Source: Streptococcus sp. oral taxon 056 str. F0418
GTDB lineage: Bacteria; Bacillota; Bacilli; Lactobacillales; Streptococcaceae
NCBI RefSeq assembly: GCF_000220065.1
Contig: NZ_AFQU01000001.1
Location: 248,001-312,000, forward strand
Length of the DNA stretch: 64,000 nt
Reading direction: 5' to 3'
Below are positions 1-8,360 of the stretch, in pieces. The first letter of the stretch is position 1. The number at the start of each line of letters is the position of its first letter. The notes beneath the pieces are model-generated. The model was not told the DNA's origin. It ran no database searches and was given only the letters and a program-made list of their open reading frames with translations. The translations under genes and the position numbers were made by a program.

Positions 1-247
1 TTTTTTGAACAGTTTTACCAAAAATTTCCTCTAACATTTGCTCTTTAGAGCTATAATTTCGATAAAAAGCAGCTCTTGAAACGCCGGCACGATGGACTAA
101 CTCTGAAATAGTAATCTTAGCTAATTCTTTTTTCTCAAGTAATTGCATCAAGGAGATCTCAAGCGCTTCTTTAGTTAGACGATTGGACTCTTGATTTGAA
201 ATTATCAGATTTTCAAGAGATCTTGATGACATTTTTCGTTCAGACAT
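1..247 (-). CDS. TetR/AcrR family regulator, N-terminal part (cut by window edge)
   Basis: The first 82 codons of a minus-strand gene are present and the rest lies left of the window. The ATG at 247 opens a helix-turn-helix of TetR type. Residues about 38-65 contain a recognition-helix pattern with ISELVHRAGVSRAAFYRNY, typical of the family's DNA-binding domain. The C-terminal ligand domain, which would identify the effector, is missing. The gene is divergent from a DegV-family gene, so it may control itself and that neighbour. The family is clear; the target is inference. Confidence 0.85.
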   Translation of the reverse strand, partial: MSERKMSSRSLENLIISNQESNRLTKEALEISLMQLLEKKELAKITISELVHRAGVSRAAFYRNYSSKEQMLEEIFGKTVQK

Positions 248-306
248 AACATTTTCTTCTTTCTTGTCTCACCAGATGATAATAGCTTTCTGGGAAAGAA
301 CTTTCA

Positions 307-342
307 TGATATAATTGTAAAAAAAGACACTATCTTTGTCAA
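307..342. promoter_or_regulatory. Overlapping divergent promoters, tetR (-) and degV (+)
   Basis: On the minus strand TTGACA (342-337) and TACAAT (319-314) are separated by exactly 17 bp, a near-consensus sigma-A promoter for the tetR gene. On the plus strand an extended -10 box, TGATATAAT (307-315), faces the degV gene and overlaps the tetR -10. A GACA...TGTC imperfect repeat (326-340) lies in the same place and could be an operator. The promoter calls are read from sequence; regulation by TetR is inference. Confidence 0.55.
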
Positions 343-374
343 TGTGTAATTTTTAGAAATAAGAGGACTTAAGA

Positions 375-1220
375 ATGACTTGGAAAATTGTGAGTGACTC
401 AGGCTGTGATTTTCAAAAAATAAAAGACTTAGCAGTTGCAACAAATTTTGAACGCGTACCCTTGACCATCCAAGTAGGAAATGAAATTTTTACTGACGAT
501 GCTAAGTTAGATATTGACGAAATGATGGAAAAAATGTATGCGACTTCTACCGCATCCAAATCTGCATGTCCTAGCCCAGATGATTATTTAAAATCTTTTG
601 CTGATGCGGATAATATCTTTGTCGTGACAATAACCGGTACACTCTCTGGTAGCAACAATAGTGCTCAACTAGCTAAAAAACTTTATCAAGAAGAACATCC
701 AAATGTTAACATTCATGTCATTGATAGTTTGTCTGCCGGTGGTGAAATTGATCTTATCGTTCACAAACTAAATCATCTTATTGGCCAAGGTTTATCCTTC
801 GAGGAAGTGGTCAAAGCTATTACTGACTATCAAGAGAAAACTAAATTGCTCTTTGTTCTATCTAAAGTAGATAACCTAGTGAAAAATGGACGCTTGAGCA
901 AGCTTCTTGGAACAGTCGTCGGGCTTCTCAATATCCGTATGGTAGGAGAAGCTAGCTCACAAGGCACCTTAGAACTCTTGCAAAAAGCACGTGGACATAA
1001 AAAATCTTTAACAGCTGCCTTTGAAGAATTACTAAAAGCAGGATATGCTGGTGGCGAAATCATCATCGCTCATCGCAACAACACGAAATTTTGTCAGCAA
1101 TTTTCCGAACTTGTCAAAGAAAAATATCCTAAAGCCTCTATTACAATCATTCCCACATCAGGCCTATGTAGTTTTTATGCTGAAGAAGGCGGGTTACTCA
1201 TGGGGTATGAAATCGGGTAA
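375..1220 (+). CDS. DegV family fatty-acid-binding protein (FakB-like)
   Basis: This 281-residue protein has the length and landmarks of the DegV family, whose characterised members (FakB) carry fatty acids to the FakA kinase for phosphorylation and entry into phospholipid synthesis. Visible motifs are the SDSGCD start, SACPSP at about 63-68 and TGTLSGS at 87-93, which belong to the lipid-binding pocket. A purine-rich site (AGAGGA) lies 9 nt before the ATG. The gene is monocistronic: divergent from tetR on the left and closed by a hairpin shared with the convergent transporter gene on the right. Which fatty acid it binds cannot be read from the sequence. Confidence 0.9.
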   Translation: MTWKIVSDSGCDFQKIKDLAVATNFERVPLTIQVGNEIFTDDAKLDIDEMMEKMYATSTASKSACPSPDDYLKSFADADNIFVVTITGTLSGSNNSAQLAKKLYQEEHPNVNIHVIDSLSAGGEIDLIVHKLNHLIGQGLSFEEVVKAITDYQEKTKLLFVLSKVDNLVKNGRLSKLLGTVVGLLNIRMVGEASSQGTLELLQKARGHKKSLTAAFEELLKAGYAGGEIIIAHRNNTKFCQQFSELVKEKYPKASITIIPTSGLCSFYAEEGGLLMGYEIG

Positions 1221-1235
1221 ATATTTATATAGTAT

Positions 1236-1273
1236 AAAAACGCAGAAACTATTTGAAAGTATTTTGCGTTTTT
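1236..1273. terminator. Bidirectional terminator between degV and pdxU2-like gene
   Basis: Arms AAAAACGCA and TGCGTTTTT enclose a 20-nt loop and give A/U tracts on both sides. It lies between two convergent genes, so it can end transcription in both directions. Confidence 0.75.
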
Positions 1274-1277
1274 GTTT

Positions 1278-1817
1278 TTATTTTCTAAGGTTTACTGTTA
1301 CCTTCTTAAAAAGAGGATAAAGGATAGGAACAGCAACAACAGTCGCAAGACTAGAACCAAAAGTTCCTATGATCTTACTTAATGCTAAAGAAAGTGCTGC
1401 ATTCATAGTAACATTTCCAGCCATTCCAATCAAGGTATACTTAAATAGATTTAAAACAATTTTCGTCACAGCTGCGACTACCGCAACTATGATAAGGTTG
1501 TTTATTTTATCATTTCTTTTCAATAACTTCTCATAAATCAAATGAATCATTAGAACTACAACGATAGATTCTAAGATCGTAATCCATACTACTGAAGAAT
1601 AACCATTTAAGAAATCAAAAACACCCAAGCCAATTGTCGCAATTAAGGCTCCTTTCCTTGTCCCATATAGTAAACAGGCAACCACGACAAGAGCATTACC
1701 AAAATGGATAAATTGTGGTCCAATCTGGATTCTAAAGAACTGAATACTCAGTACAATTAGAGCAGAGTATAAACTCATCTCAAGTAATTCACGAGTGGTA
1801 AATGTATTATTTTTCAT
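1278..1817 (-). CDS. ECF transporter S component, probably for vitamin B6 (PdxU2-like)
   Basis: This is a very hydrophobic 179-residue protein with about five or six membrane segments and the FGNALVVVACLLYG and GLGVFDFLNG patterns of energy-coupling-factor substrate-binding (S) subunits. Its start overlaps the end of the pyridoxamine kinase gene by 11 nt, so the two are translationally coupled. That link makes pyridoxal, pyridoxine or pyridoxamine the likely substrate; comparative-genomics work named such kinase-linked S components PdxU2. The shared EcfA/A'/T energising module is not in this window. S-component family is confident; substrate is inferred from context. Confidence 0.8.
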   Translation of the reverse strand: MKNNTFTTRELLEMSLYSALIVLSIQFFRIQIGPQFIHFGNALVVVACLLYGTRKGALIATIGLGVFDFLNGYSSVVWITILESIVVVLMIHLIYEKLLKRNDKINNLIIVAVVAAVTKIVLNLFKYTLIGMAGNVTMNAALSLALSKIIGTFGSSLATVVAVPILYPLFKKVTVNLRK

Positions 1818-2670
1818 TAGGAACCTCCAATAATTGATTAAATTCTGTAAATAAATCTCCTAAGTGTGGCTGGTAGAAGACACCATATCGAATATCTTCC
1901 TGACTCTTCAACGTCGTTTCAAGGCATTTTTCGATAAAGCTCATAGACATCGGTATCACTTTTTTTAGGTCCAATCCTTGAAAATAGGCTGACGATAGTA
2001 AAGCAGTCACCATATCTCCCGTCCCAAAGAACTGTTGTGGAAATCTTTTTCCACTGAAAAGTTGAAAACCTTCTTCTTTGTCAAAATAGGCAATACCGAT
2101 TTGATCATCGCTCAGTGGCAATCCTGTCAATACGATCCGTCTTGTCCCTACTACAGTTGCTAGACGTTGAGTAAGGAGTTGTAGAAATTCCTCCGTCAGC
2201 ACTTTATCCTCATAAGCTACTTCTGCTAACAAACAAGCTTCTGTCAGATTAGGTAAAATCAAATCAGCTTTCTGACAGAGAGAACGCATGCTGTCGACAT
2301 AAGAAGTATCAAAACCTTGATAAAGCTTACCATTATCTCCCATAATAGGATCAACAATGAGTGGTATCTCCTCTTTTTCTTTAAACTTCATTAGAGAAGC
2401 AATTTGCTGACTTGACTTGAGATACCCAGTCACTAAGCCAGAAAACTGGATATTCAAACTCTGCCATTGCTTTAAAAAAGCCTGCATACCAGAGGTATAA
2501 TCCTCAATAAAGACATCAGAAAAGCCACCTGTATGTGAGGAAAGTAAAACGGTCGGTAAAACTGCTACTTCTAACTGACAAATGGCAAATAATGGTAAAG
2601 CAGCCGTCACAGCGACCTTTCCTAAACCAGAAATATCACTAGCCAATATGATTCGCTGTGGTTTTTGCAT
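1807..2670 (-). CDS. pdxK: Pyridoxamine/pyridoxal kinase
   Basis: This 287-residue ribokinase-superfamily enzyme phosphorylates B6 vitamers in salvage. Landmarks are an early SDISG, DPIMGDNG at 107-114, LPNLTEA at 139-145 and GTGDM at 216-220, where Asp219 is the expected catalytic base. The ATG is preceded by a purine-rich AAGGG...AAGG site. It is first in a two-gene operon with the S component and is divergent from a MocR/PdxR-type regulator, a standard B6 salvage arrangement. A hydroxymethylpyrimidine kinase is the nearest alternative, but the context favours B6. Confidence 0.85.
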   Translation of the reverse strand: MQKPQRIILASDISGLGKVAVTAALPLFAICQLEVAVLPTVLLSSHTGGFSDVFIEDYTSGMQAFLKQWQSLNIQFSGLVTGYLKSSQQIASLMKFKEKEEIPLIVDPIMGDNGKLYQGFDTSYVDSMRSLCQKADLILPNLTEACLLAEVAYEDKVLTEEFLQLLTQRLATVVGTRRIVLTGLPLSDDQIGIAYFDKEEGFQLFSGKRFPQQFFGTGDMVTALLSSAYFQGLDLKKVIPMSMSFIEKCLETTLKSQEDIRYGVFYQPHLGDLFTEFNQLLEVPNEK

Positions 2671-2707
2671 CCTTTTTCCCTTCTTTGCATGTCAATCTTA
2701 TGCTTAC

Positions 2708-2739
2708 TATTGTAAATTACATAGAAATAAGTTACAATA
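2708..2739. promoter_or_regulatory. Palindromic bidirectional promoter for pdxK (-) and pdxR-like gene (+)
   Basis: Perfect 8-bp inverted arms, TATTGTAA (2708-2715) and TTACAATA (2732-2739), flank a 16-bp spacer. Read on either strand the element gives TTGTAA, a 17-bp gap, then TACAAT, which is a sigma-A promoter. Both genes would therefore start from the same 32 bp, with leaders of roughly 25-35 nt. The arms may also be the operator of the adjacent MocR-type regulator. Positions and symmetry are seen directly; promoter use and binding are inference. Confidence 0.6.
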
Positions 2740-2771
2740 CATAAAAACAAAATCTGTACGGGGACAGTTAA

Positions 2772-4052
2772 ATGAAAAAGACAAAATATCAACAAATTAT
2801 CAATCATATAACAAGACAAATCGAACTAGGAGAGCTCAAAAAAGGGGATAAAATCTCTTCTGTTCGCAAGCTCGCTCAAAGTTATCAATGTAATAAAGAT
2901 ACTGTTCAAAAAGCCTTATTAGAATTACGCTATCAAAAGTATATTTATGCTGTTCCTAAAAGTGGCTATTATGTATTAGAGCAGGCTAAAACTGATAACA
3001 GTGATTTAGAACTCCCTTTAACAGATGATCGCCACCAAGCTTATGAAGATTTTCGCCTTTGTGTCAACGAAACTCTAATAGGAAGAGAAAACTATCTATT
3101 CAACTACTATTCACAACAAGAAGGACTTCCTGAGCTAAGACAGTCTGTCAAAAAGCTCCTATTGGATTCAGCCATATACCCAGCCTTAGAAGATATTGTA
3201 CTGACGTCTGGTACCCAGCAAGCTCTCTACATCCTGTCTCAAATAGACTTTCCCAATCATAAAAAGACAATTTTGATCGAACAACCAACATATCACCGTA
3301 TGAATGACTTGTTACGGTCACAAAATTTGCCTTATAAAACTATCACGAGAAATCCTCAAGGTATCAACTTGCAAGAATTAGAGCAAATCTTCAAGTCTGG
3401 AGACATCAAATTTTTCTATACCATTCCTCGCTTTCATTATCCACTGGGGCATACTTACAGTCGCATAGAAAAAGAAGAAATACTACGTCTGGCAAAATTA
3501 TACCATGTCTTTATCATTGAAGATGACTACCTAGCTGATTTGGATAGTAAGCAGGAATTAAGTTTTCATTATCTGGACGACACAGACTCGGTCATTTATA
3601 TCAGAGCCTTTTCCACTAGTCTCTTTTCTGCTCTCCGGATCACAGCTCTGCTATTGCCCTCAAGCATCAAAGAGAATTTTATTGCTTATAAAAATATACT
3701 TGATTATGATAGCAATCTCATCATGCAAAAAGCACTTTCTCTCTATATCGACAATCAGATGTTTCAGAAAAACAAACTTGCACTGTTACGCCTTAAAGAG
3801 CACGAAAAAGAAAAAGCCCAACTGTTGTTAAAAAAAGCTGAGCTTGATTTTCAATACCAACTGACAGCAGATGGAGTTTTATTTGATATACAAAAATCCA
3901 AATCTATTGGTTCCCTTAAACACAGCAAACTCCCTTTAGACTTTTTTGAATCTGCATACATAAACACTTGTCCTTACCAGTATACCAAAATCAAATACGA
4001 CGATTTAGAATCAAATATCGAGAAATTAAAAAATTATTTAAAAAAAGCTTAG
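2772..4052 (+). CDS. MocR/PdxR-type regulator lacking the PLP-binding lysine
   Basis: The protein has 426 residues: a GntR winged helix (about 1-70), a linker, and a class I aminotransferase-fold domain (about 85-426). Such regulators sense pyridoxal phosphate and control B6 genes. Cofactor-site remnants include TSGTQQA (145-151) and EDDY (250-253, the Asp expected to contact the PLP ring nitrogen). The lysine that forms the internal aldimine should follow FS at 280-281, but the residue is Thr282 (codon ACT at 3615-3617). The aminotransferase domain therefore cannot form the usual Schiff base here. It is divergent from pdxK, which points to B6-linked control, perhaps with non-covalent binding. 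Confidence 0.8.
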   Translation: MKKTKYQQIINHITRQIELGELKKGDKISSVRKLAQSYQCNKDTVQKALLELRYQKYIYAVPKSGYYVLEQAKTDNSDLELPLTDDRHQAYEDFRLCVNETLIGRENYLFNYYSQQEGLPELRQSVKKLLLDSAIYPALEDIVLTSGTQQALYILSQIDFPNHKKTILIEQPTYHRMNDLLRSQNLPYKTITRNPQGINLQELEQIFKSGDIKFFYTIPRFHYPLGHTYSRIEKEEILRLAKLYHVFIIEDDYLADLDSKQELSFHYLDDTDSVIYIRAFSTSLFSALRITALLLPSSIKENFIAYKNILDYDSNLIMQKALSLYIDNQMFQKNKLALLRLKEHEKEKAQLLLKKAELDFQYQLTADGVLFDIQKSKSIGSLKHSKLPLDFFESAYINTCPYQYTKIKYDDLESNIEKLKNYLKKA

Positions 4053-4076
4053 GAACCATATCTTCCTAAGCTTTTT
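4041..4076. terminator. Bidirectional terminator overlapping two stop codons
   Basis: Arms AAAAAAGCTTAGGAA (4041-4055) and TTCCTAAGCTTTTT (4063-4076) form a long stem. The TAG of the regulator gene lies in one arm and the stop of the convergent ABC gene in the other, so the hairpin is shared and partly coding. Confidence 0.85.
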
Positions 4077-5808
4077 CCATCATACCAGCTTGTAGTTGAT
4101 ACATTTTTTTATAGACTCCATTTTGAGCAAGTAACTCATCATGACTTCCAGATTCGATGATTCGTCCCTTCTCCAAAACATAAATACAATCTGCATCTTG
4201 GATGGTTGACAAACGATGAGCAATCGCAATAGTTGTCCGACCTTGACGCATTTTTCTCAGAGATGCTTGGATTAGCTCCTCTGTTTCAGAATCAATATTA
4301 GCAGTAGCCTCATCCATGATTAAAATTTTAGGTTTAGTTGCTACTGTTCTAGCAAAAGCAATGAGCTGACGTTGTCCACTAGAAAAGGCTGCTCCTCTCT
4401 CTGTTACTGGCGCATCATAACCTAGCGGAAGCTGACAAATAAAGTCATGAGCATCCACAAATTTAGCTGCTTCTTCTATATCATTGTGTGTCAAATCCTC
4501 TTGGTACATCTGAATGTTAGAAGCAATCGTCCCGTGGTACAAGAAAGGCTCTTGTAACACTAGACCAATATTGCGACGTAATTCTGCTTGACTATAATCT
4601 TTAATATCATGACCATCAATCAGCACTTTCCCTCTATCAAACTCATAAAATCTCAAGAATAAATTAATGATAGAAGATTTTCCGGATCCAGTTGCTCCAA
4701 CAAAGGCAATTGTTTCCCCTTGATTAACTTGAAAGGAAATATCTTTTAAGATCTCTCTTTTCCCATCATAGGAAAAGCTGACATGTTTAAATTCAATCAT
4801 TCCTTTTTTGATTTGTAAGGGGTGTTCTCTCTGCTCAGGCTCATAATCTTTTTGATCAATGACTGCAAACACTCGCTCTGCTGCTACCATAGAGGTTTGA
4901 AGAACAGAGTAATTTTGCATGACCTCAATCAAGGGATTAAAAAGCTGATTAGCATACTGAATAAAAGCGTACATGACCCCAGCTGTAATTCCAGCCACCT
5001 GCCAAGTCAAGCCAAAATAGGACAAGATAACTCCATAAGCCAGAATTTTTAAAAGAGACATAGCAGGACGCAAGAGAAGACTGTTAACATCTAAATAGCG
5101 ATTCGTATAATCTAAATGTTGCTGATTAATTTTTTCAAATTCTGTCGTCAATCTCTCTTCTTGACTAAACGCCTGGATAATGCGCATGCCTTCAATCGAC
5201 TCAGACAATTTGACGTTCAAATCACTCAATCTACTTCTAACTTGCTTGAGTAAATTAGTCGACAATCTTTGATAAAGCATGATTGTTCCCAGTATAATAG
5301 GCAAAAACATGAGAATGAAGACAGCCAGTTGCCAATTCAAAGTAAACATGGTGACTGAAGTTACAACCAAAATAAATATCGAACTTAAAAAACTAGAGAA
5401 AATGCTGCTAAACATATCTGCTACAGCTTGTGTGTCGTTGGTCAAACGAGAAACGATTGCACCAGCTGGTGTTTGATCAAAATAGGTCATTCGCAATTTT
5501 TGAATATTAGCAAATGCTTCTTGACGTAAATCACGAACAACACTATGTGCTACTTTTGCAAAGGAGTATTGGCCTAAAAATGTCAATAACACGCACAACA
5601 AAAATAAGGCATAATAAATCACGAGCAGATAAAAGCCAGCTACAGCGTGACCAGTACTAATAAATCGGTCAATATAACTTCTAGCTAAAAGCGGCAAAGC
5701 TGTCGTAACTAAAGTCGTTAGAAATACAAAAACAAAAGCCAACAACGTTATCCATTTATAGCGCATCATATAAGAAAGCAGGCGATTAAAAATTGATTGT
5801 TTCTTCAT
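4066..5808 (-). CDS. ABC exporter half, canonical Walker B subunit
   Basis: This 580-residue type IV ABC half-transporter has six membrane helices in about residues 15-310 and a nucleotide-binding domain from about 335. Walker A is GATGSGKSS (371-379) and Walker B ends MDEATANID with the catalytic Glu500. The signature motif is degenerate, FSSGQ (475-479) rather than LSGGQ. With the upstream partner it forms the asymmetric site pattern of heterodimeric exporters such as LmrCD, PatAB or BmrCD, so drug or lipid efflux is likely. It starts 1 nt after the partner's stop. Substrate is unknown. Confidence 0.88.
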   Translation of the reverse strand: MKKQSIFNRLLSYMMRYKWITLLAFVFVFLTTLVTTALPLLARSYIDRFISTGHAVAGFYLLVIYYALFLLCVLLTFLGQYSFAKVAHSVVRDLRQEAFANIQKLRMTYFDQTPAGAIVSRLTNDTQAVADMFSSIFSSFLSSIFILVVTSVTMFTLNWQLAVFILMFLPIILGTIMLYQRLSTNLLKQVRSRLSDLNVKLSESIEGMRIIQAFSQEERLTTEFEKINQQHLDYTNRYLDVNSLLLRPAMSLLKILAYGVILSYFGLTWQVAGITAGVMYAFIQYANQLFNPLIEVMQNYSVLQTSMVAAERVFAVIDQKDYEPEQREHPLQIKKGMIEFKHVSFSYDGKREILKDISFQVNQGETIAFVGATGSGKSSIINLFLRFYEFDRGKVLIDGHDIKDYSQAELRRNIGLVLQEPFLYHGTIASNIQMYQEDLTHNDIEEAAKFVDAHDFICQLPLGYDAPVTERGAAFSSGQRQLIAFARTVATKPKILIMDEATANIDSETEELIQASLRKMRQGRTTIAIAHRLSTIQDADCIYVLEKGRIIESGSHDELLAQNGVYKKMYQLQAGMMEKA

Positions 5809-5809
5809 C

Positions 5810-7552
5810 TCAAATCTCCTCCTCTAAACTTTCAGCTAACTGTTGATTTTGGTAAGTGGTAGCATACCATCCATTCTGAGCTAAGAGTTCCTGATGTGTT
5901 CCTTGCTCTTTAATACGGCCATTTTCTAATACCAAAATTAAATCAGCATGCACAACAGCAGACAAACGATGCGCTGTAATCATTGTAGTTTTGCCAGAAC
6001 GTTCTTGCTTCAGATTTTCTAAGATAAGATGCTCAGTCTTAGCATCAACTGCTGACAGAGAGTCATCCAAAATCAAAATATCAGGATTCAAGATCAGGGC
6101 TCGACACATAGCTAAGCGCTGTTTTTGTCCACCAGATAGAGACAAGCCACGCTCTCCAATCAAGGTATCAAAGCCATCAGGCATTCGCATAATATCTTCA
6201 TAAATACCACACAACTTGGTAACAGCCACCACCGCTTCATCAGATAACTCTGGATTTCCAAAGCAGATATTATCTCGAATAGACATCGCAAATAACATCT
6301 GGTCTTGTGGAACATATCCAATCAAGCTACGCAAATCCTTGAGCCGATAATGTTTGATATTCTGAGAATTTAGAGAAATAGCGCCTTTTTGAATATCCTG
6401 CTCTCGTAATAAAAGACGTAACAAGGTGGTTTTTCCCGAACCTGTCACTCCAACAACTCCAAGGGTTTGTCCCTTCTCCAAAGAGAAGTAAATATTGCTT
6501 AAAGTTGGTATCTCTGTATAGGAAAAATATTCAATAGCATAATCTAAACGACCGTTTTCTATTTTAGGAAGTGGATGCTCAGATTCTTCCACATCATTTT
6601 TCTGTGATAAAAGTTTTTCAATACGATCGTACGAGACAGCACCACGCTGACTAATATTAAAGAGGTAGCCCATAGCTTGTAGAGGCCAAACCAACATATC
6701 CAAATAGGTAATGAAAGTCACTAACTCCCCTACTGTAAACTCACCTTGGCTAATAAAAATACCACCAAAAATCAAGGTTAAAAGGTATGATAGCCCCACA
6801 AAAATTAGGACCATCGGGTCAAAAAGAGCATTATATTTGGCAGCAATAAGATTTTTTTCAAATACATCCTGATTGATTGCCCGAAAAGAATCTGTTTCAG
6901 CATCTTGATAGCCAAAAGATTTTGTGACTTTAATTCCTGAGACGCTTTCTTGTACTTTATTATTTAAGTCAGAAAAAGCTTCTTGCGCATTCTTGAAGCT
7001 TTCATGATTTTTTTGACCGATCAGACTCGTTCCCCAAGCCATAAACGGTAGAGGTACAATAGCAATCAAAGTCAGGCGCCAGTCTAGGATAAAAAACATG
7101 GTCACAATGGTTACAAAAGCTGTAATAGAGGCATCAACTGCTGACAGGACACCACCGCCAGCCACACCTACAACCGCATTAATATCATTTGTTGCATGAG
7201 CCATCAGATCACCCGTTCGATAAGTCTGGTAAAAAGAAGGTGACATGCGAGTAAAATGCTCAAACAAGCGATAACGCAATATACTTCCTAAACGATTGGC
7301 CGTCCCCAAGATATATTTGCGCCAAACAAAGCGTAGAGCATACATAGCAAAAGCCGATAGTACTAAAATTAAAAGCTGGTATGCCAACTCTGAATTGCTT
7401 AATTTTTGGCTAGCAATCCGATCGATGACTTGTCCAATTATACGTGGAGGTAGCAAATTTAACAAGCTGACCAAAGATAAAGCCACTATACCAACGATAT
7501 AGGGCCATTTTTCTAATTTAAAAAACCAGAGTAGCTGTCTTAATAACCTCAT
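5810..7552 (-). CDS. ABC exporter half, degenerate Walker B subunit
   Basis: This is the partner half-transporter, about 580 residues from the ATG at 7552. An in-frame TTG at 7579 would add nine residues, but the ATG has a purine-rich GGAAAGAAG upstream and follows a TATAAT box at 7593-7588. The nucleotide domain has Walker A GVTGSGKTT and an intact LSLSGGQKQR signature, but Walker B reads ILDDSLSAVD, with Asp in place of the catalytic Glu. That is the hallmark of the inactive composite site in heterodimeric ABC exporters. It is first gene of the two-gene operon with the canonical subunit. Multidrug export is the family expectation; no substrate is visible. Confidence 0.87.
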   Translation of the reverse strand: MRLLRQLLWFFKLEKWPYIVGIVALSLVSLLNLLPPRIIGQVIDRIASQKLSNSELAYQLLILVLSAFAMYALRFVWRKYILGTANRLGSILRYRLFEHFTRMSPSFYQTYRTGDLMAHATNDINAVVGVAGGGVLSAVDASITAFVTIVTMFFILDWRLTLIAIVPLPFMAWGTSLIGQKNHESFKNAQEAFSDLNNKVQESVSGIKVTKSFGYQDAETDSFRAINQDVFEKNLIAAKYNALFDPMVLIFVGLSYLLTLIFGGIFISQGEFTVGELVTFITYLDMLVWPLQAMGYLFNISQRGAVSYDRIEKLLSQKNDVEESEHPLPKIENGRLDYAIEYFSYTEIPTLSNIYFSLEKGQTLGVVGVTGSGKTTLLRLLLREQDIQKGAISLNSQNIKHYRLKDLRSLIGYVPQDQMLFAMSIRDNICFGNPELSDEAVVAVTKLCGIYEDIMRMPDGFDTLIGERGLSLSGGQKQRLAMCRALILNPDILILDDSLSAVDAKTEHLILENLKQERSGKTTMITAHRLSAVVHADLILVLENGRIKEQGTHQELLAQNGWYATTYQNQQLAESLEEEI

Positions 7553-7619
7553 AAAACTTTTTCTTCTTTCCAAATTCAAATATTATCATTATACACTATT
7601 TCGTCATTTTTAACAGAGA

Positions 7620-7646
7620 AAAAGACTGAAAATCTCTCTCAGTCAT
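7620..7646 (-). terminator. Terminator after the MmcQ/YjbR gene
   Basis: On the minus strand GACTGA and TCAGTC pair around a purine-rich loop just past the stop codon and are followed by TTTTTC. It separates this gene from the exporter operon. Confidence 0.65.
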
Positions 7647-8318
7647 TTATTTTTTCTTTGTCAACTGAAAACTCGTATCCAAAAGAGAAAAGAGCTCCTG
7701 ATCTGTCAAAGTATCATCCAAAGGTAAACTTAGCCAATATTTTTTATTCATATGAAAGGCAGGGTAGATCCCTTTTTGTTGAGTCAATTTAGCCACATCA
7801 TTGCTCTTTACATTAAGGACTTCTATCTTTCCTTCGCGTTTACTATCAAATTTCGACCAATCCGTCGTCATAAATGCTCCATACCATTTCTTACTACCGT
7901 CATGTCTAAAGACAGCAGCCTGCGTAGAGCTTTTTCTAGAATGCTTTGCCCATAGATACTCCAAACTTCCTTTATAGGTATCCGCCACATATGTCACCAG
8001 ACGTTGGCTCTGCTCGTATAAAAAGCCAACTTCGTCAAAACAATGACGCCGAATATCCAATAAAATTTCCAGGCAAGCTTCACGGACCATTCCTACGAAA
8101 TCTCCTGTCATACTTTCCATATGTACTTGCCTATATTCGTCTCCTGTTTCAAGATCATATAGATGAAAGTCAAGTTGTGATTGCTGTACACTGATATCCA
8201 TCCGAAATTCTCCAGATAGAATCTGTCGTGACAGAACATATGAGCTTTCCTCTTTGGAAAAACCATATTTTACTAACTTCTCTGTATTTGCTTTATATTT
8301 TTCAAATAATTCAAACAT
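7647..8318 (-). CDS. MmcQ/YjbR family protein
   Basis: This 223-residue protein has a C-terminal half (about 115-223) that matches the MmcQ/YjbR (DUF419) fold: a KWYGAFMTTDWSKF strand region, then GIYPAFHMNKKYWLSLPLDD and the closing LLDTSF helix. The N-terminal hundred residues form an extra domain found in longer members. The family has a CyaY-like or double-wing fold and is often called DNA-binding, but no clear function is established. It stands 42 bp downstream of cutC on the same strand and may be cotranscribed with it. Confidence 0.75.
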   Translation of the reverse strand: MFELFEKYKANTEKLVKYGFSKEESSYVLSRQILSGEFRMDISVQQSQLDFHLYDLETGDEYRQVHMESMTGDFVGMVREACLEILLDIRRHCFDEVGFLYEQSQRLVTYVADTYKGSLEYLWAKHSRKSSTQAAVFRHDGSKKWYGAFMTTDWSKFDSKREGKIEVLNVKSNDVAKLTQQKGIYPAFHMNKKYWLSLPLDDTLTDQELFSLLDTSFQLTKKK

Positions 8319-8360
8319 CCCTATAAAAAGGAAAGGAGCACTTGCCCCTCTCCTGTCCTC

